64,000 bases of DNA from Lachnospiraceae bacterium (lineage in GTDB: Bacteria > Bacillota > Clostridia > Lachnospirales > Lachnospiraceae). Made by a program: the position numbers and the translations under genes. Location: the NCBI GenBank assembly GCA_021205755.1, contig JAJPWX010000042.1:1-64000 (forward strand), in the 5' to 3' direction. The notes under the pieces were generated by a model. That model saw only the letters and a list, made by a program, of their open reading frames with translations. It was not told the origin of the DNA and did no database searches. Within the stretch, counting starts at the first letter, position 1, and each line of letters opens with the position of its first letter. This document shows positions 1-7,014 of this stretch, one piece after another.

Positions 1-66
1 GATAAATACAAAAAAGAAAGACAAGAATATTATGAAGAAATGTTTATTGAAAGTGATAAGAATTAA
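1..66 (+). CDS. C-terminal tail of a gene truncated by the window edge
   Basis: An open frame runs from the first base to a TAA at 64-66 and encodes 21 residues rich in Lys, Glu and Tyr. The composition resembles a charged protein tail. The family cannot be recognised from so little. A hairpin 38 bases downstream could end its transcript. The frame could be chance. Confidence 0.4.
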   Translation, partial: DKYKKERQEYYEEMFIESDKN

Positions 67-103
67 GAGCGGAATAAAAAATCCTTAGTTCTTGAATTAT
101 GAA

Positions 104-150
104 AAGCCACTGGCTGTGATTTTTATATGGGTTCAATAAACCAGTGGCTT
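104..150. repeat. Inverted repeat (AAGCCACTGG / CCAGTGGCTT), left of the DUF3791-DUF3990 cassette
   Basis: A perfect 10-bp stem at 104-113 and 141-150 encloses a 27-base loop. It closely resembles the hairpin at 1277-1318 in stem sequence and loop length. It lacks a clear T-run on the plus strand. It may be the terminator of the preceding gene or a boundary of the cassette. Downstream, GGCTACA occurs twice around 187-202, separated by four T-rich bases; nothing else is recognisable between 151 and 316. Confidence 0.6.
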
Positions 151-329
151 GTAAGTCATATATTTGAGATGAATTAAAAATGAGTGGCTACATTTTGGCT
201 ACAAAAACTATGCGGACGAACCGGAATGCCTGAATAAATCATCATAATTCGGACAAAATGTGTACTAATAATGCGTTTTATAACCTTTCGTACGATTGTA
301 AAAGACGAGCTTGAATAGGAGCATTGATA

Positions 330-548
330 ATGGGTGATAGAAAAGAATCTAACTATGCGGTTGCGTGTGTCAATGAATTTGGCAGGCTGAAGAATTTATC
401 AACGAAGGAATCATATCTTTATTTGGCGAATTATAAGGGAATAGAATTTCTGAAAGACTTTTATGATGTTGAACATTTGCTTTCCTTTGAGGATGTTGTG
501 GAAGACTTGGCTAGAATATGTCGAAATAACGGAGGTGGGATTGTATGA
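330..548 (+). CDS. DUF3791 domain small protein (first copy)
   Basis: This encodes 72 residues resembling DUF3791, a short helical family of unknown function in Firmicutes and Bacteroidetes often found beside DUF3990. It contains YLYLANYKGIEFLKDFYDVEH and an acidic helical C-terminus. The ATG at 330 is chosen because AGGAG (317-321) lies eight bases away; the TTG at 324 is too close. Its end overlaps the next start by four bases (ATGA), so translation is probably coupled. The third gene of the cassette looks like a diverged second DUF3791. An antitoxin or immunity role is inference only. Confidence 0.75.
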   Translation: MGDRKESNYAVACVNEFGRLKNLSTKESYLYLANYKGIEFLKDFYDVEHLLSFEDVVEDLARICRNNGGGIV

Positions 549-1039
549 TTCTTTATTATGGCTCAAATATTGAAATTGAGAAAATTGATCTGAATTTATG
601 TAGGCCATATAAGGATTTTGGGAAAGGATTTTATCTTACCACTATAGAAGGTCAAGCGAGAAAAATGGCTTTACGAACATCCAGAATTTACGGCGGAAAG
701 CCGGTGGTTTCTGTTTTTGAATATGAACAGCCTGAAAACGTACAGATAAAAATATTTGACAGACCTGGAGAAGAGTGGGCGAGATTTGTTATGAACAACA
801 GAGACAGAGATTATACGGATTTTCGTAATGAGTTGTGTAATCTCGATTGCAAATATGATATCGTAATTGGCCCTGTGGCGAATGATGACTTGGCGATGCT
901 GTTCAGGCAGTTTACCGCTGGAAATATTTCAATTGAAAAAATGGTTGCGGAAATGGAATATAAGGAATTGACGAACCAGTATTCATTTCATACTGAAATT
1001 GCCACGAGAAGTTTGATAAAGGCAGGTGTTTTATCATGA
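545..1039 (+). CDS. DUF3990 protein (ADP-ribosyltransferase-like fold, putative toxin)
   Basis: This encodes 164 residues of the DUF3990 family. The N-terminus carries LYYGSN followed by DFGKGFYLTT, the family signature. DUF3990 has been grouped with ADP-ribosyltransferase-like folds, in which an N-terminal H/R-x motif and a later S/T-x region bind NAD. I cannot assign the catalytic glutamate with certainty; E at the C-terminal FHTEIATRS is a candidate. GGAGGTGG precedes the start. The gene overlaps both neighbours by four bases. Position between two DUF3791 proteins suggests a toxin with helical partners, but no activity is known. Confidence 0.75.
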   Translation: MILYYGSNIEIEKIDLNLCRPYKDFGKGFYLTTIEGQARKMALRTSRIYGGKPVVSVFEYEQPENVQIKIFDRPGEEWARFVMNNRDRDYTDFRNELCNLDCKYDIVIGPVANDDLAMLFRQFTAGNISIEKMVAEMEYKELTNQYSFHTEIATRSLIKAGVLS

Positions 1040-1266
1040 CCAGGCAGGAGCAGCTAATAGAGTATATAACTCAGGATATCTTGGCATATCTGATGGAAGA
1101 GAAAGATATAGACTGGCCGGAAGCTATGCGCATATTTTATTCTTCAAAAACATATGAAAAACTATATGATGTAGAAACGGGATTGTATCTCGATTCATCA
1201 GCGTATGTTTTCAGTATTCTCACGGATGAGTTAAAGTATGGGAAAATTATTCAGAGTGAGATTTGA
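1036..1266 (+). CDS. DUF3791-like small protein (second copy)
   Basis: This encodes 76 residues. It shares DVE...L..S..YV with the first cassette gene and is probably a diverged DUF3791. It starts in an ATGA overlap with the DUF3990 gene, preceded by GGCAGGTG. The protein is acidic, helical and lacks a signal peptide or membrane segment. It most likely forms a complex with, or controls, the DUF3990 product; this is inferred from gene order and coupling only. Confidence 0.7.
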   Translation: MTRQEQLIEYITQDILAYLMEEKDIDWPEAMRIFYSSKTYEKLYDVETGLYLDSSAYVFSILTDELKYGKIIQSEI

Positions 1267-1276
1267 AGTCATGCAA

Positions 1277-1318
1277 GCCACCGGCAATGACTCCAAATGA
1301 GTTCTGAAAACCGGTGGC
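1277..1318. repeat. Inverted repeat (GCCACCGG / CCGGTGGC), right of the cassette
   Basis: The stem is 1277-1284 with 1311-1318, with a 26-base loop that holds a smaller ACTC/GAGT stem. Layout and sequence match the hairpin at 104-150. It lies in the gap between the convergent cassette and cyclophilin genes, so it may simply be a bidirectional terminator. Confidence 0.6.
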
Positions 1319-1351
1319 CAGCCTGACTAATAGCAGTCTTACAGTTACAGA

Positions 1352-1873
1352 TCACATTTTCTCCGGCTCCGGATACTCCACGCCAAAGGTTTCCACAGTC
1401 ATTGTGGCGATGCGCTGCGGGGTCATCGGGCGGTCGCGGAAATCGGTCGGAGTCTCGGCGATTTTATTGACAATATCCATGCCCTCGGTTACTTTTCCGA
1501 ATGCCGCATACGCGCCATCCAGATGCGGAGCAGCCTTATGCATCAGGAAGAATTGGCTGCCTGCCGAATTTGGATGCATGGCGCGCGCCATCGAGAGGAC
1601 GCCTGGCTCGTGCTTTAACTGGTTGACAAAGCCATTCTGGGCAAATTCTCCCTTGATCGAATATCCTGGTCCGCCGGTGCCTGTCCCCTGCGGGCAGCCG
1701 CCCTGGATCATAAAGCCCTTGATCACGCGGTGGAAGATCAGGCCGTCATAAAAACCTTTCTTTACAAGACTGATGAAGTTATTTACCGTATTCGGGGCGA
1801 TCTGCGGATACAGTTCCGCCTTCATTACATCTCCGTTTTCCATGGTAATTGTTACAATTGGATTCTGTGCCAT
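1352..1873 (-). CDS. Cyclophilin-type peptidyl-prolyl cis-trans isomerase
   Basis: This encodes 173 residues, the usual size of a single-domain bacterial cyclophilin. It contains FHRVIKGFMIQGG, whose Arg is the catalytic arginine, and SQFFLMH in the active-site wall. There is no signal peptide, so it should act in the cytoplasm, isomerising Xaa-Pro bonds during folding. The start at 1873 is chosen because AAAGGAA lies just upstream; a longer in-frame start would run into the promoter palindrome at 1901-1930. It stands alone and converges with the DUF3990 cassette. Confidence 0.93.
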   Translation of the reverse strand: MAQNPIVTITMENGDVMKAELYPQIAPNTVNNFISLVKKGFYDGLIFHRVIKGFMIQGGCPQGTGTGGPGYSIKGEFAQNGFVNQLKHEPGVLSMARAMHPNSAGSQFFLMHKAAPHLDGAYAAFGKVTEGMDIVNKIAETPTDFRDRPMTPQRIATMTVETFGVEYPEPEKM

Positions 1874-1900
1874 TGTTTTGATTCCTTTCTTTCTCTTTAT

Positions 1901-1930
1901 TTTATAGTAAACGACGTAAGTCGTTTTACA
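1901..1930 (-). promoter_or_regulatory. Promoter with palindrome in its spacer, upstream of cyclophilin
   Basis: On the minus strand TGTAAA and TATAAA are separated by 18 bases that hold ACGAC-TTAC-GTCGT, part of a near-perfect palindrome GTAAAACGAC...GTCGTTTAC. An almost identical segment lies at 54381-54410 before an AraC-type gene. A repressor bound to the spacer would block the promoter; the repressor is unknown. Confidence 0.55.
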
Positions 1931-1984
1931 CTGGTGCCAGCTGTGTTTTGTCGGCACCGGGTGTGAACTTTGTTAAATAAATCA

Positions 1985-2000
1985 TAACTGTTCAGAACAG
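1985..2000. repeat. Short palindrome TAACTGTTCAGAACAG
   Basis: CTGTTCAGAACAG (1988-2000) is a perfect odd palindrome. Related GTAAC...TTCAGAACA...GTTAC sequences occur at 5979-5995, 10964-10993 and 54504-54531, suggesting a degenerate dispersed repeat. Confidence 0.4.
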
Positions 2001-2032
2001 CAGGCCACAGGTCTGCGTTTCGCAGGAATAAA

Positions 2033-4375
2033 TCAATGTGGATGACTGAACAGCTCTTCAATCAACGCATCAAGCTCTTCATTCGAGAAAAAGCCGTCTT
2101 CCTCATCATCCTCAGCCGCAAGCTCATGGTATTCTTTGATCTCGTCGAGCAGCGTTGTGAATTCCTGGTGTCCGCTTTCTTTGATCAGAAGCTTTGCCTC
2201 TTCTTCCGCTTTTGTAAAATCATCTCTCAGCATCTGCTCTTCAATTTTCAGATAACGCACCGAATAATTCGAGCATCCAATTTTTTTCATAAACTGGTCA
2301 TAGTCTTCAGGGGTGGTGCCATTCTCATAATATAAGTTGTACAGCTCCAGCTGCTGTTCAGGCGACAATTCTGCAAGGGCAGTGTTTTTCGTGACCTTTT
2401 TCTTTTTTCCCTGGACTGGGAAAAGCGCAATTCCGCTCGCATCAATGTTCCACTGCGTCATCGCTTCATATCGACTATAGCCGTGGAAGAGCGGCAGCGG
2501 CGTTTCCATCGCCAGTTCCATTGCGGTTTCCCAAAGGTGGATTTCCTCATCCATGCCCGCGTGATCTGGAATGCCAAGATGCTTGCGGCAGCTTGCGAGG
2601 ATTTCATCCAGTGTGCTTCCTTCCATGACTTTCCGCAGTGTGTCTGTAATGCGGGAGTCGATTTCACCCGCGGAGTGCTCCTGAAGCCGCAGCGTAAGGT
2701 TTGTGAAATAAGCGCCCCATGGTGCAGAAAAACAACAGTACCCGTCGTTCATATCCCAAAGCTCCTTATTTGAAAAGGTTTTATAGGGGATCTCCGGGTG
2801 TCTCAGGGATTGCATTACGATGGCGGATGGTTCAAAAACAGGGTGAATCATGAGGTTTTCCCCATGCTCGTTGGTTCCGGTAAAGAGGAAGCCATTATAG
2901 CGGCAGTGCCAGTATACAAAACGGAGAAAATCCGGCAGCGTATCACAGTGCTCAAAATGGTTTGGATAGAGGTGAAAGAGTTCGTCTATTTTCGCACCGC
3001 CATAAACTGTCAGCAAATCATTCAACTTTCTGGCATTGGCTTCGATCAGATTGTACGACCTTTTTAATTTTTTCCCCTTTTCATTTGGCAGGATAGAAGC
3101 CAGGTCTGCCGCCACGGAAATCTCTGCAACTTTGATTCCTCCCTCCATCCAATACTGGATTTCGGCAAATCCGAGACTGAGCAGTTTTCCAACTGCATCA
3201 AAGCTCTCGGGGAGCGGGACATTCACGGCATTTGAAAAGCAATTCAGGTGAACCCATTTATACTGGTCAATCGAAAAAATGTAATACAGGCATTCCGGGT
3301 GTTCCCGGAAAACATCGAGAATCAGCCCGGCCATTTTTCGCTTACTGACATTTCCGCGTAAGGAGGATGATTCCACGGCGGAAAACTTACAGAATTCCCG
3401 CAGTCTTTTTCCGTCTTCGCGGGAGAGAATTTCCTGAGCCGTTTTTTCAGACTGGACAATGTCAATCCGATAACCTTCCGGCGGAAAACTGTTATCGACT
3501 GCTTTAGTGCGTTCCGGTTTCCGCTCATCGAATCCCGGGAGTGTCATCTGGACATAGCCTTTGGCGGGCTTTGACGAAGGTTTTTTCCTGGACGTTTTAG
3601 CGTTGGACGCTGCGGATTCCATTTCTTGCATGGCAGACGCAAATACGCCCCAGGTTTTTACAGCGTCATCAACTTTTGTATCAGTTGAACTGTCCCGGAT
3701 TTCTACCGTTTCAGTGTTTTTTGACGGGAGCAGTTCGTTTATGTCAAAGGTACCGCTGTAAATCTCCCGAATGACGTCATAGTTGGATTTGGGCGTTTTC
3801 CCGTTCTCCTTATATAGCTTTTGGATTGCGGCAAGGGTATCCTTGATTTTTTTCTGATCATCCTTGAGCTGCAGTTCCTCCGCCTGCCTTTTGGAGGCTT
3901 TCTTTTTAGGAAAAGGCATTTTCTCCAGCACAGCGTTTGCCGCTTCGATAGAGAAAGGACTGCGGTTGGAGTCGACTTCATCCCAGGGAGTATCTTCTAT
4001 GAAATTATCGCCTTTTGCCTTGAGGACGGTCGCGTATCTCTTATCATAAGCGGGGTCTTCCTTTTCGAAGACAATCTTATGCCGCCAGTCATCGCCAAAA
4101 TCATAGGTATAGCGGATCCATCTGCCGGACTTCAGAAAATCGTCGACCGTCGTCGTATTTTCACTCAGTTCGTCTCCGCTGGTTTTGGCTTCCGGAAGGG
4201 AAATGCAGATGCCATCCGAAGTCCGGAAATCATGTAAATGATCACCGTCCCATCCGAAGACGGTTTGAAGAATCCGGTGCAGGCTATAGAAAGTAATGCC
4301 CTCCGGCAGAACAATCCGCCGCCAGACAGGTGGGTGTGTATATTCAATGGTAACTTTAACAATGTATCCTGCCAT
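2033..4375 (-). CDS. Plasmid pRiA4b ORF-3 family protein, extended
   Basis: This encodes 780 residues. Residues 1-150 match the pRiA4b ORF-3 domain, including PPVWRRI, FGWDGDHLHDF and YTYDFGDDWRHKI. This is a widespread domain of unknown function also seen as an IS1096 TnpR-like passenger. The remaining 600 residues are not recognised; they contain a Lys-rich linker near 260-290, several Trp-rich helical stretches, and an acidic C-terminus with EEDGFFSNEELDAL. No signal peptide or membrane segment is seen. AGAGG precedes the ATG. The single-gene unit shows no transposase around it, so a mobile role is not supported here. Confidence 0.8.
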   Translation of the reverse strand: MAGYIVKVTIEYTHPPVWRRIVLPEGITFYSLHRILQTVFGWDGDHLHDFRTSDGICISLPEAKTSGDELSENTTTVDDFLKSGRWIRYTYDFGDDWRHKIVFEKEDPAYDKRYATVLKAKGDNFIEDTPWDEVDSNRSPFSIEAANAVLEKMPFPKKKASKRQAEELQLKDDQKKIKDTLAAIQKLYKENGKTPKSNYDVIREIYSGTFDINELLPSKNTETVEIRDSSTDTKVDDAVKTWGVFASAMQEMESAASNAKTSRKKPSSKPAKGYVQMTLPGFDERKPERTKAVDNSFPPEGYRIDIVQSEKTAQEILSREDGKRLREFCKFSAVESSSLRGNVSKRKMAGLILDVFREHPECLYYIFSIDQYKWVHLNCFSNAVNVPLPESFDAVGKLLSLGFAEIQYWMEGGIKVAEISVAADLASILPNEKGKKLKRSYNLIEANARKLNDLLTVYGGAKIDELFHLYPNHFEHCDTLPDFLRFVYWHCRYNGFLFTGTNEHGENLMIHPVFEPSAIVMQSLRHPEIPYKTFSNKELWDMNDGYCCFSAPWGAYFTNLTLRLQEHSAGEIDSRITDTLRKVMEGSTLDEILASCRKHLGIPDHAGMDEEIHLWETAMELAMETPLPLFHGYSRYEAMTQWNIDASGIALFPVQGKKKKVTKNTALAELSPEQQLELYNLYYENGTTPEDYDQFMKKIGCSNYSVRYLKIEEQMLRDDFTKAEEEAKLLIKESGHQEFTTLLDEIKEYHELAAEDDEEDGFFSNEELDALIEELFSHPH

Positions 4376-4560
4376 GTGAAACCTCTGCTTTTTCTTTTGT
4401 TTTATGATACCGCATTTTAAAGTGATACCATAATTCGGAACGGTATTTCATACTCATAAGAGCTATGAAAGGATTATATGAGACGAAAGCATGTAAAGCA
4501 ACGAAATTATTCTAACATTGCAGGCCTTGAATGGCAAGAAAAACATCATTGTTTTTTTCC

Positions 4561-4606
4561 TTGACAAACCGGATATGAGATGCTATATTGGTTAGCATAA
4601 TCTAAC
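4561..4606 (+). promoter_or_regulatory. Sigma-A promoter overlapped by a DtxR/IdeR-like box
   Basis: TTGACA (4561-4566), a 17-base spacer and TATATT (4584-4589) form a strong promoter. Immediately downstream, over the expected start point, lies GTTAG-CATAAT-CTAAC (4591-4606), with flanks that extend the arms to TTGGTTAG/CTAACTAA. DtxR/IdeR/MntR-type metal repressors bind inverted GGTTAG/CTAACC arms. The downstream flavodoxin, a classic iron-starvation protein, supports metal control, but the regulator is not in the window. Confidence 0.6.
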
Positions 4607-4680
4607 TAATGTTTTAAAGAGCAAAATAAAGTTGTAAAAAACTTACCCTTGCTGTTCTGGAAACATAGTTGAACGATGAC

Positions 4681-4743
4681 GGTTATAGGTCACACTAGCA
4701 GTGGCTAAGATAACGTGAATTGGTCAGTGTGTGACCGGAAACC
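4681..4743. repeat. Palindromic element, copy 1 (GGTTATAGGTCACAC family)
   Basis: The left arm GGTTATAGGTCACACT (4681-4696) pairs with AGTGTGTGACCGGAAACC near 4727-4743. A second copy with the same left arm lies at 40747-40810. Both sit about 60 bases before a start codon, here DUF2325. It could be a miniature mobile repeat or a folded leader. Confidence 0.6.
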
Positions 4744-4804
4744 GTTGGCACGAAAGAAAAGATCGGATTTTGGTTATAATGGATACGGAAACAGGAGAGT
4801 GCAT

Positions 4805-5089
4805 ATGAGTGTTGTAATTATCGGCGGCAATGAAGGCATGGTTTGTCAGTATGAGGGAATCTGCAGGGATTACGGGTGCAAGGCGAAGGTTTTTGCGAAG
4901 GAAAGCGGTGCGATTCGGAAAAAGCTGGGTACTCCGGATATGTTTATTTTATTTACGAATACAGTGTCGCATAAGATGGTGCGCAGTACCATGCAGGAAG
5001 CGAAGCGGAACAAGATACCGGTGCTTCGTTGTCATTCCAGCAGTGCGACGGCGCTGGAGGATCTGCTCAGCGAGCATATTCCGGGGTAA
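4805..5089 (+). CDS. DUF2325 domain protein
   Basis: This encodes 94 residues with the DUF2325 pattern VVIIGGNEGM...Y...CR.YGC, a short Rossmann-like fold of unknown function with HSSSATALEDLL at the end. CAGGAGAG precedes the ATG at 4805, which is preferred over an upstream ATG at 4715 that lacks a site. It is the first gene after the promoter at 4561 and is followed by DUF3793 and flavodoxin genes. This trio recurs with iron-uptake or redox genes in Clostridia, so a role in metal or redox homeostasis is likely but not established. Confidence 0.85.
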   Translation: MSVVIIGGNEGMVCQYEGICRDYGCKAKVFAKESGAIRKKLGTPDMFILFTNTVSHKMVRSTMQEAKRNKIPVLRCHSSSATALEDLLSEHIPG

Positions 5090-5256
5090 TTAAGATGGTA
5101 TGTGTCATGGATGAGACGATTGCTGTATCTGCGCAGCAGCGCCATGGTTTTATCTGTAAAGCAGGGGATATAATTGGTTGTATAGATATGGGAAATGCTC
5201 AGGGTATAAGCGATTGACAAAAGTGCAGAAGATGGGATGGAAGGAGGAAATCATTC

Positions 5257-5838
5257 ATGGGAACTGAGGCGATGGGTTATGTGCTTGGACAGCAGTGCGC
5301 CCCGGTGATTGCCGGAATCAAACCGTCCAATCTGCTGATTGTGGAGAAAGGAAACCAGAGCCGGCTGAAGCATCTGTTAAAAGGAACGGATCTCTGCGGG
5401 TATCTGCTGTATACCTCTGCGGAAAAGGATTATTGGCTTCTGTATGAGGCGAAAGGATTGGAACGCGTGCTTTCAGATGATGGCAAGAGAGAATATCTGC
5501 GGGAATGTGGTTATGGGGAAGGCGCGCTTACGGTTGATGCGGTTTTGCCTCCTCTTGCGCGGCGCTTCCGGTGTTATAAGGAAGAAAAGGGCGAGTTTCC
5601 GCATGAAATGGGCGTCTTTTTCGGGTATCCGCTGGGAGATGTGAAAGGGTTTATAGAAAATAAAGGACAGAACTTTAAGCTGTCAGGGTACTGGAAAGTA
5701 TACGACGATGTGGCTTACGCGAGCCGAATTTTTGAACTGTACGAGGCGGCGCGGAAGAAAGCGTTGGCGTTGTGCAGCCAGGGTATGAGAATTTCCGACA
5801 TCTGGAAAAACTTTCGGATGGCAGGTGTCTCTATATAA
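5257..5838 (+). CDS. DUF3793 family protein
   Basis: This encodes 193 residues of DUF3793, seen almost only in anaerobic Firmicutes next to flavodoxin or iron transport genes. It has HEMGVFFGYPLGDVKGFIENKG and KLSGYWKVYDDVAYASRIF, typical of the family. No signal peptide or membrane segment is seen. GGAGG precedes the ATG. Its function is unknown; the neighbouring flavodoxin and the metal-type operator upstream suggest a part in the response to iron limitation. Confidence 0.88.
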   Translation: MGTEAMGYVLGQQCAPVIAGIKPSNLLIVEKGNQSRLKHLLKGTDLCGYLLYTSAEKDYWLLYEAKGLERVLSDDGKREYLRECGYGEGALTVDAVLPPLARRFRCYKEEKGEFPHEMGVFFGYPLGDVKGFIENKGQNFKLSGYWKVYDDVAYASRIFELYEAARKKALALCSQGMRISDIWKNFRMAGVSI

Positions 5839-5845
5839 TAAATGG

Positions 5846-5968
5846 TAACGATTTATAATAGCAGGCTGTGGATTACTGGTCAGACCCGCACCACGCACTT
5901 GCTGCGGGGGGGGGGCGAGGTGAAAACGTAGTGTTTTCGGCCGCGGATGTCTGCTGTTATGATTGTTA
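5846..5968. repeat. Long inverted repeat with a ten-G run
   Basis: TAACGATTTATAATAGCAG at 5846-5864 is mirrored by CTGCTGTTATGATTGTTA at 5951-5968, giving arms of about 18 bases with three mismatches. The 86-base interior is GC-rich, carries ten consecutive Gs at 5906-5915 and ends in GGCCGCGG. It sits between the DUF3793 and flavodoxin genes and resembles a miniature repeat element. Confidence 0.55.
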
Positions 5969-6054
5969 TACAAATAGCTGTCAGAACAGGTAACGAACTA
6001 TCTGGGAAATAAGCTGTTCGGAGCTAATACATCAAAAGCAGGAGGAAATAAAAA

Positions 6055-6477
6055 ATGGCAGAGTTAAAGGTAGTTTTCTGGAGCGGATCAGGCAATACGG
6101 AGTCCATGGCGGATTTTGTAGTAAAGGGCGCCGGGGATGCGAAGGCGATTTCTATGGAGGATATCACTCCGGCGGAGCTGGCGGATGAGAAAGCATTTGC
6201 ACTGGGCTGCCCGGCTATGGGGGATGAGGAGCTCGAAGAGACCATCGTAGAGCCGTTTGTGGCGGAACTGGAAAAAAATGTGAGCGGCAAGACCATCGGG
6301 CTGTTTGGCTCTTATGGATGGGGAGACGGTGAGTGGATGCGCAACTGGGTAGAGCGCATGGAGAAAGCCGGAGCCGTTGTAGTCAATGGCGAGGGTGTGA
6401 TCTGCGCAGATGCGCCAGACGATGAAGCGGAGCAGGCATTGACTGCGCTGGGGGAGAAGCTGGCGAAGGAACTATAA
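6055..6477 (+). CDS. Short-chain flavodoxin
   Basis: This encodes 140 residues, the size of clostridial short-chain flavodoxins. The FMN phosphate loop is SGSGNTESMA at residues 10-19; GSYGWGDGEW and the acidic C-terminal half complete the fold. It carries electrons at low potential in the cytoplasm and can replace ferredoxin when iron is scarce. GCAGGAGG precedes the ATG. It is the last gene of the DUF2325-DUF3793-flavodoxin set, and a hairpin terminator follows at 6545. Confidence 0.95.
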   Translation: MAELKVVFWSGSGNTESMADFVVKGAGDAKAISMEDITPAELADEKAFALGCPAMGDEELEETIVEPFVAELEKNVSGKTIGLFGSYGWGDGEWMRNWVERMEKAGAVVVNGEGVICADAPDDEAEQALTALGEKLAKEL

Positions 6478-6544
6478 GCGCGCCCCTGCGATCGAGCAGG
6501 AGACAGCTGGAAAATACCTTTTGCGGTCTTGCGCATAAAAAAGA

Positions 6545-6575
6545 AAAAAGCGCTGTCATCGCGACAGCGCTTTTT
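6545..6575. terminator. Bidirectional intrinsic terminator
   Basis: AAAAAGCGCTGTC (6545-6557) pairs with GACAGCGCTTTTT (6563-6575). T-runs on both strands suit the convergent flavodoxin and cold-shock genes. Confidence 0.9.
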
Positions 6576-6589
6576 GGCAACCAATATTC

Positions 6590-6790
6590 TTAAAGCTTTA
6601 CCACGTTAGCAGCCTGCATTCCGCGAGCGCCTTCTGTCAAATCATAAGAAACTGCCTGTCCTTCTTCGAGGGTCTTGAAGCCTTCGCCCTGGATTGCAGA
6701 AAAATGTACGAATACATCGGATCCGTTTTCTCCTGTAATAAAGCCGTAACCCTTCTCTGCGTTGAACCATTTCACTGTACCCTTATTCAT
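6590..6790 (-). CDS. Cold-shock protein, CspA/CspB family
   Basis: This encodes 66 residues, a single cold-shock domain. RNP1 is KGYGFITG (residues 13-20) and RNP2 is VFVHFSAI (26-33). It binds single-stranded RNA and DNA, melts RNA structure and can act as an antiterminator. A GAGGAGG site precedes the ATG. The promoter lies about 130 bases upstream and a complete hairpin-plus-T-run sits between it and the gene, so expression probably depends on read-through (see 6826-6890). Confidence 0.97.
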   Translation of the reverse strand: MNKGTVKWFNAEKGYGFITGENGSDVFVHFSAIQGEGFKTLEEGQAVSYDLTEGARGMQAANVVKL

Positions 6791-6825
6791 CTCGGTACCT
6801 CCTCAAAATATTGCTATTTAACCGG

Positions 6826-6890
6826 AAAAAAAAATCACTAACTGTTATAGATTACAAGGCGGTACATTTCATAATCTATAACAGCTAGTG
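6826..6890 (-). promoter_or_regulatory. Terminator in the cspA leader (putative attenuator)
   Basis: Read on the minus strand, a 19-base arm (6890-6872) pairs with 6854-6836 with a single mismatch, around a 17-base loop, then A and nine Ts (6834-6826). This is a full intrinsic terminator placed after the promoter at 6924-6951 and 36 bases before the cspA start codon. It could equally end transcripts of the minus-strand gene at 7015. Confidence 0.7.
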
Positions 6891-6923
6891 AAATCTTATC
6901 CTGTCAATCCTTTAGCAATGACT

Positions 6924-6951
6924 ATTATAGCACAATATGTAAGGGTGTCAA
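6924..6951 (-). promoter_or_regulatory. Sigma-A promoter of the cold-shock gene
   Basis: On the minus strand TTGACA (6951-6946) and TATAAT (6929-6924), both consensus, are separated by 16 bases. Transcription would begin near 6917, giving a leader of about 127 bases. Confidence 0.85.
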
Positions 6952-7014
6952 GCAAATTAAGGAAATTTTTTTCCGTTTTTCCACCGCCAACTTAAACCGC
7001 ATTTCGGCATGTTT

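Larger units (their letters stand above)
4376..4804. other. Intergenic region with promoter, metal box and palindromic repeat
   Basis: This 429-base gap separates divergent genes. It holds the promoter and GTTAG...CTAAC box at 4561-4606 and the repeat at 4681-4743, both listed separately. The first 180 bases are AT-rich and presumably contain the promoter of the minus-strand gene, but no confident boxes are visible there. Confidence 0.6.

Noticed and set aside
183-205. Attachment site of an integrative element (GGCTACATTTTGGCTACA)
   Set aside because: The short direct repeat is suggestive, but there is no integrase or matching second site in the window.
2033-4375. Transposon passenger or insertion sequence
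   Set aside because: The pRiA4b ORF-3 domain is named after mobile DNA, but no transposase or terminal inverted repeats surround the gene.
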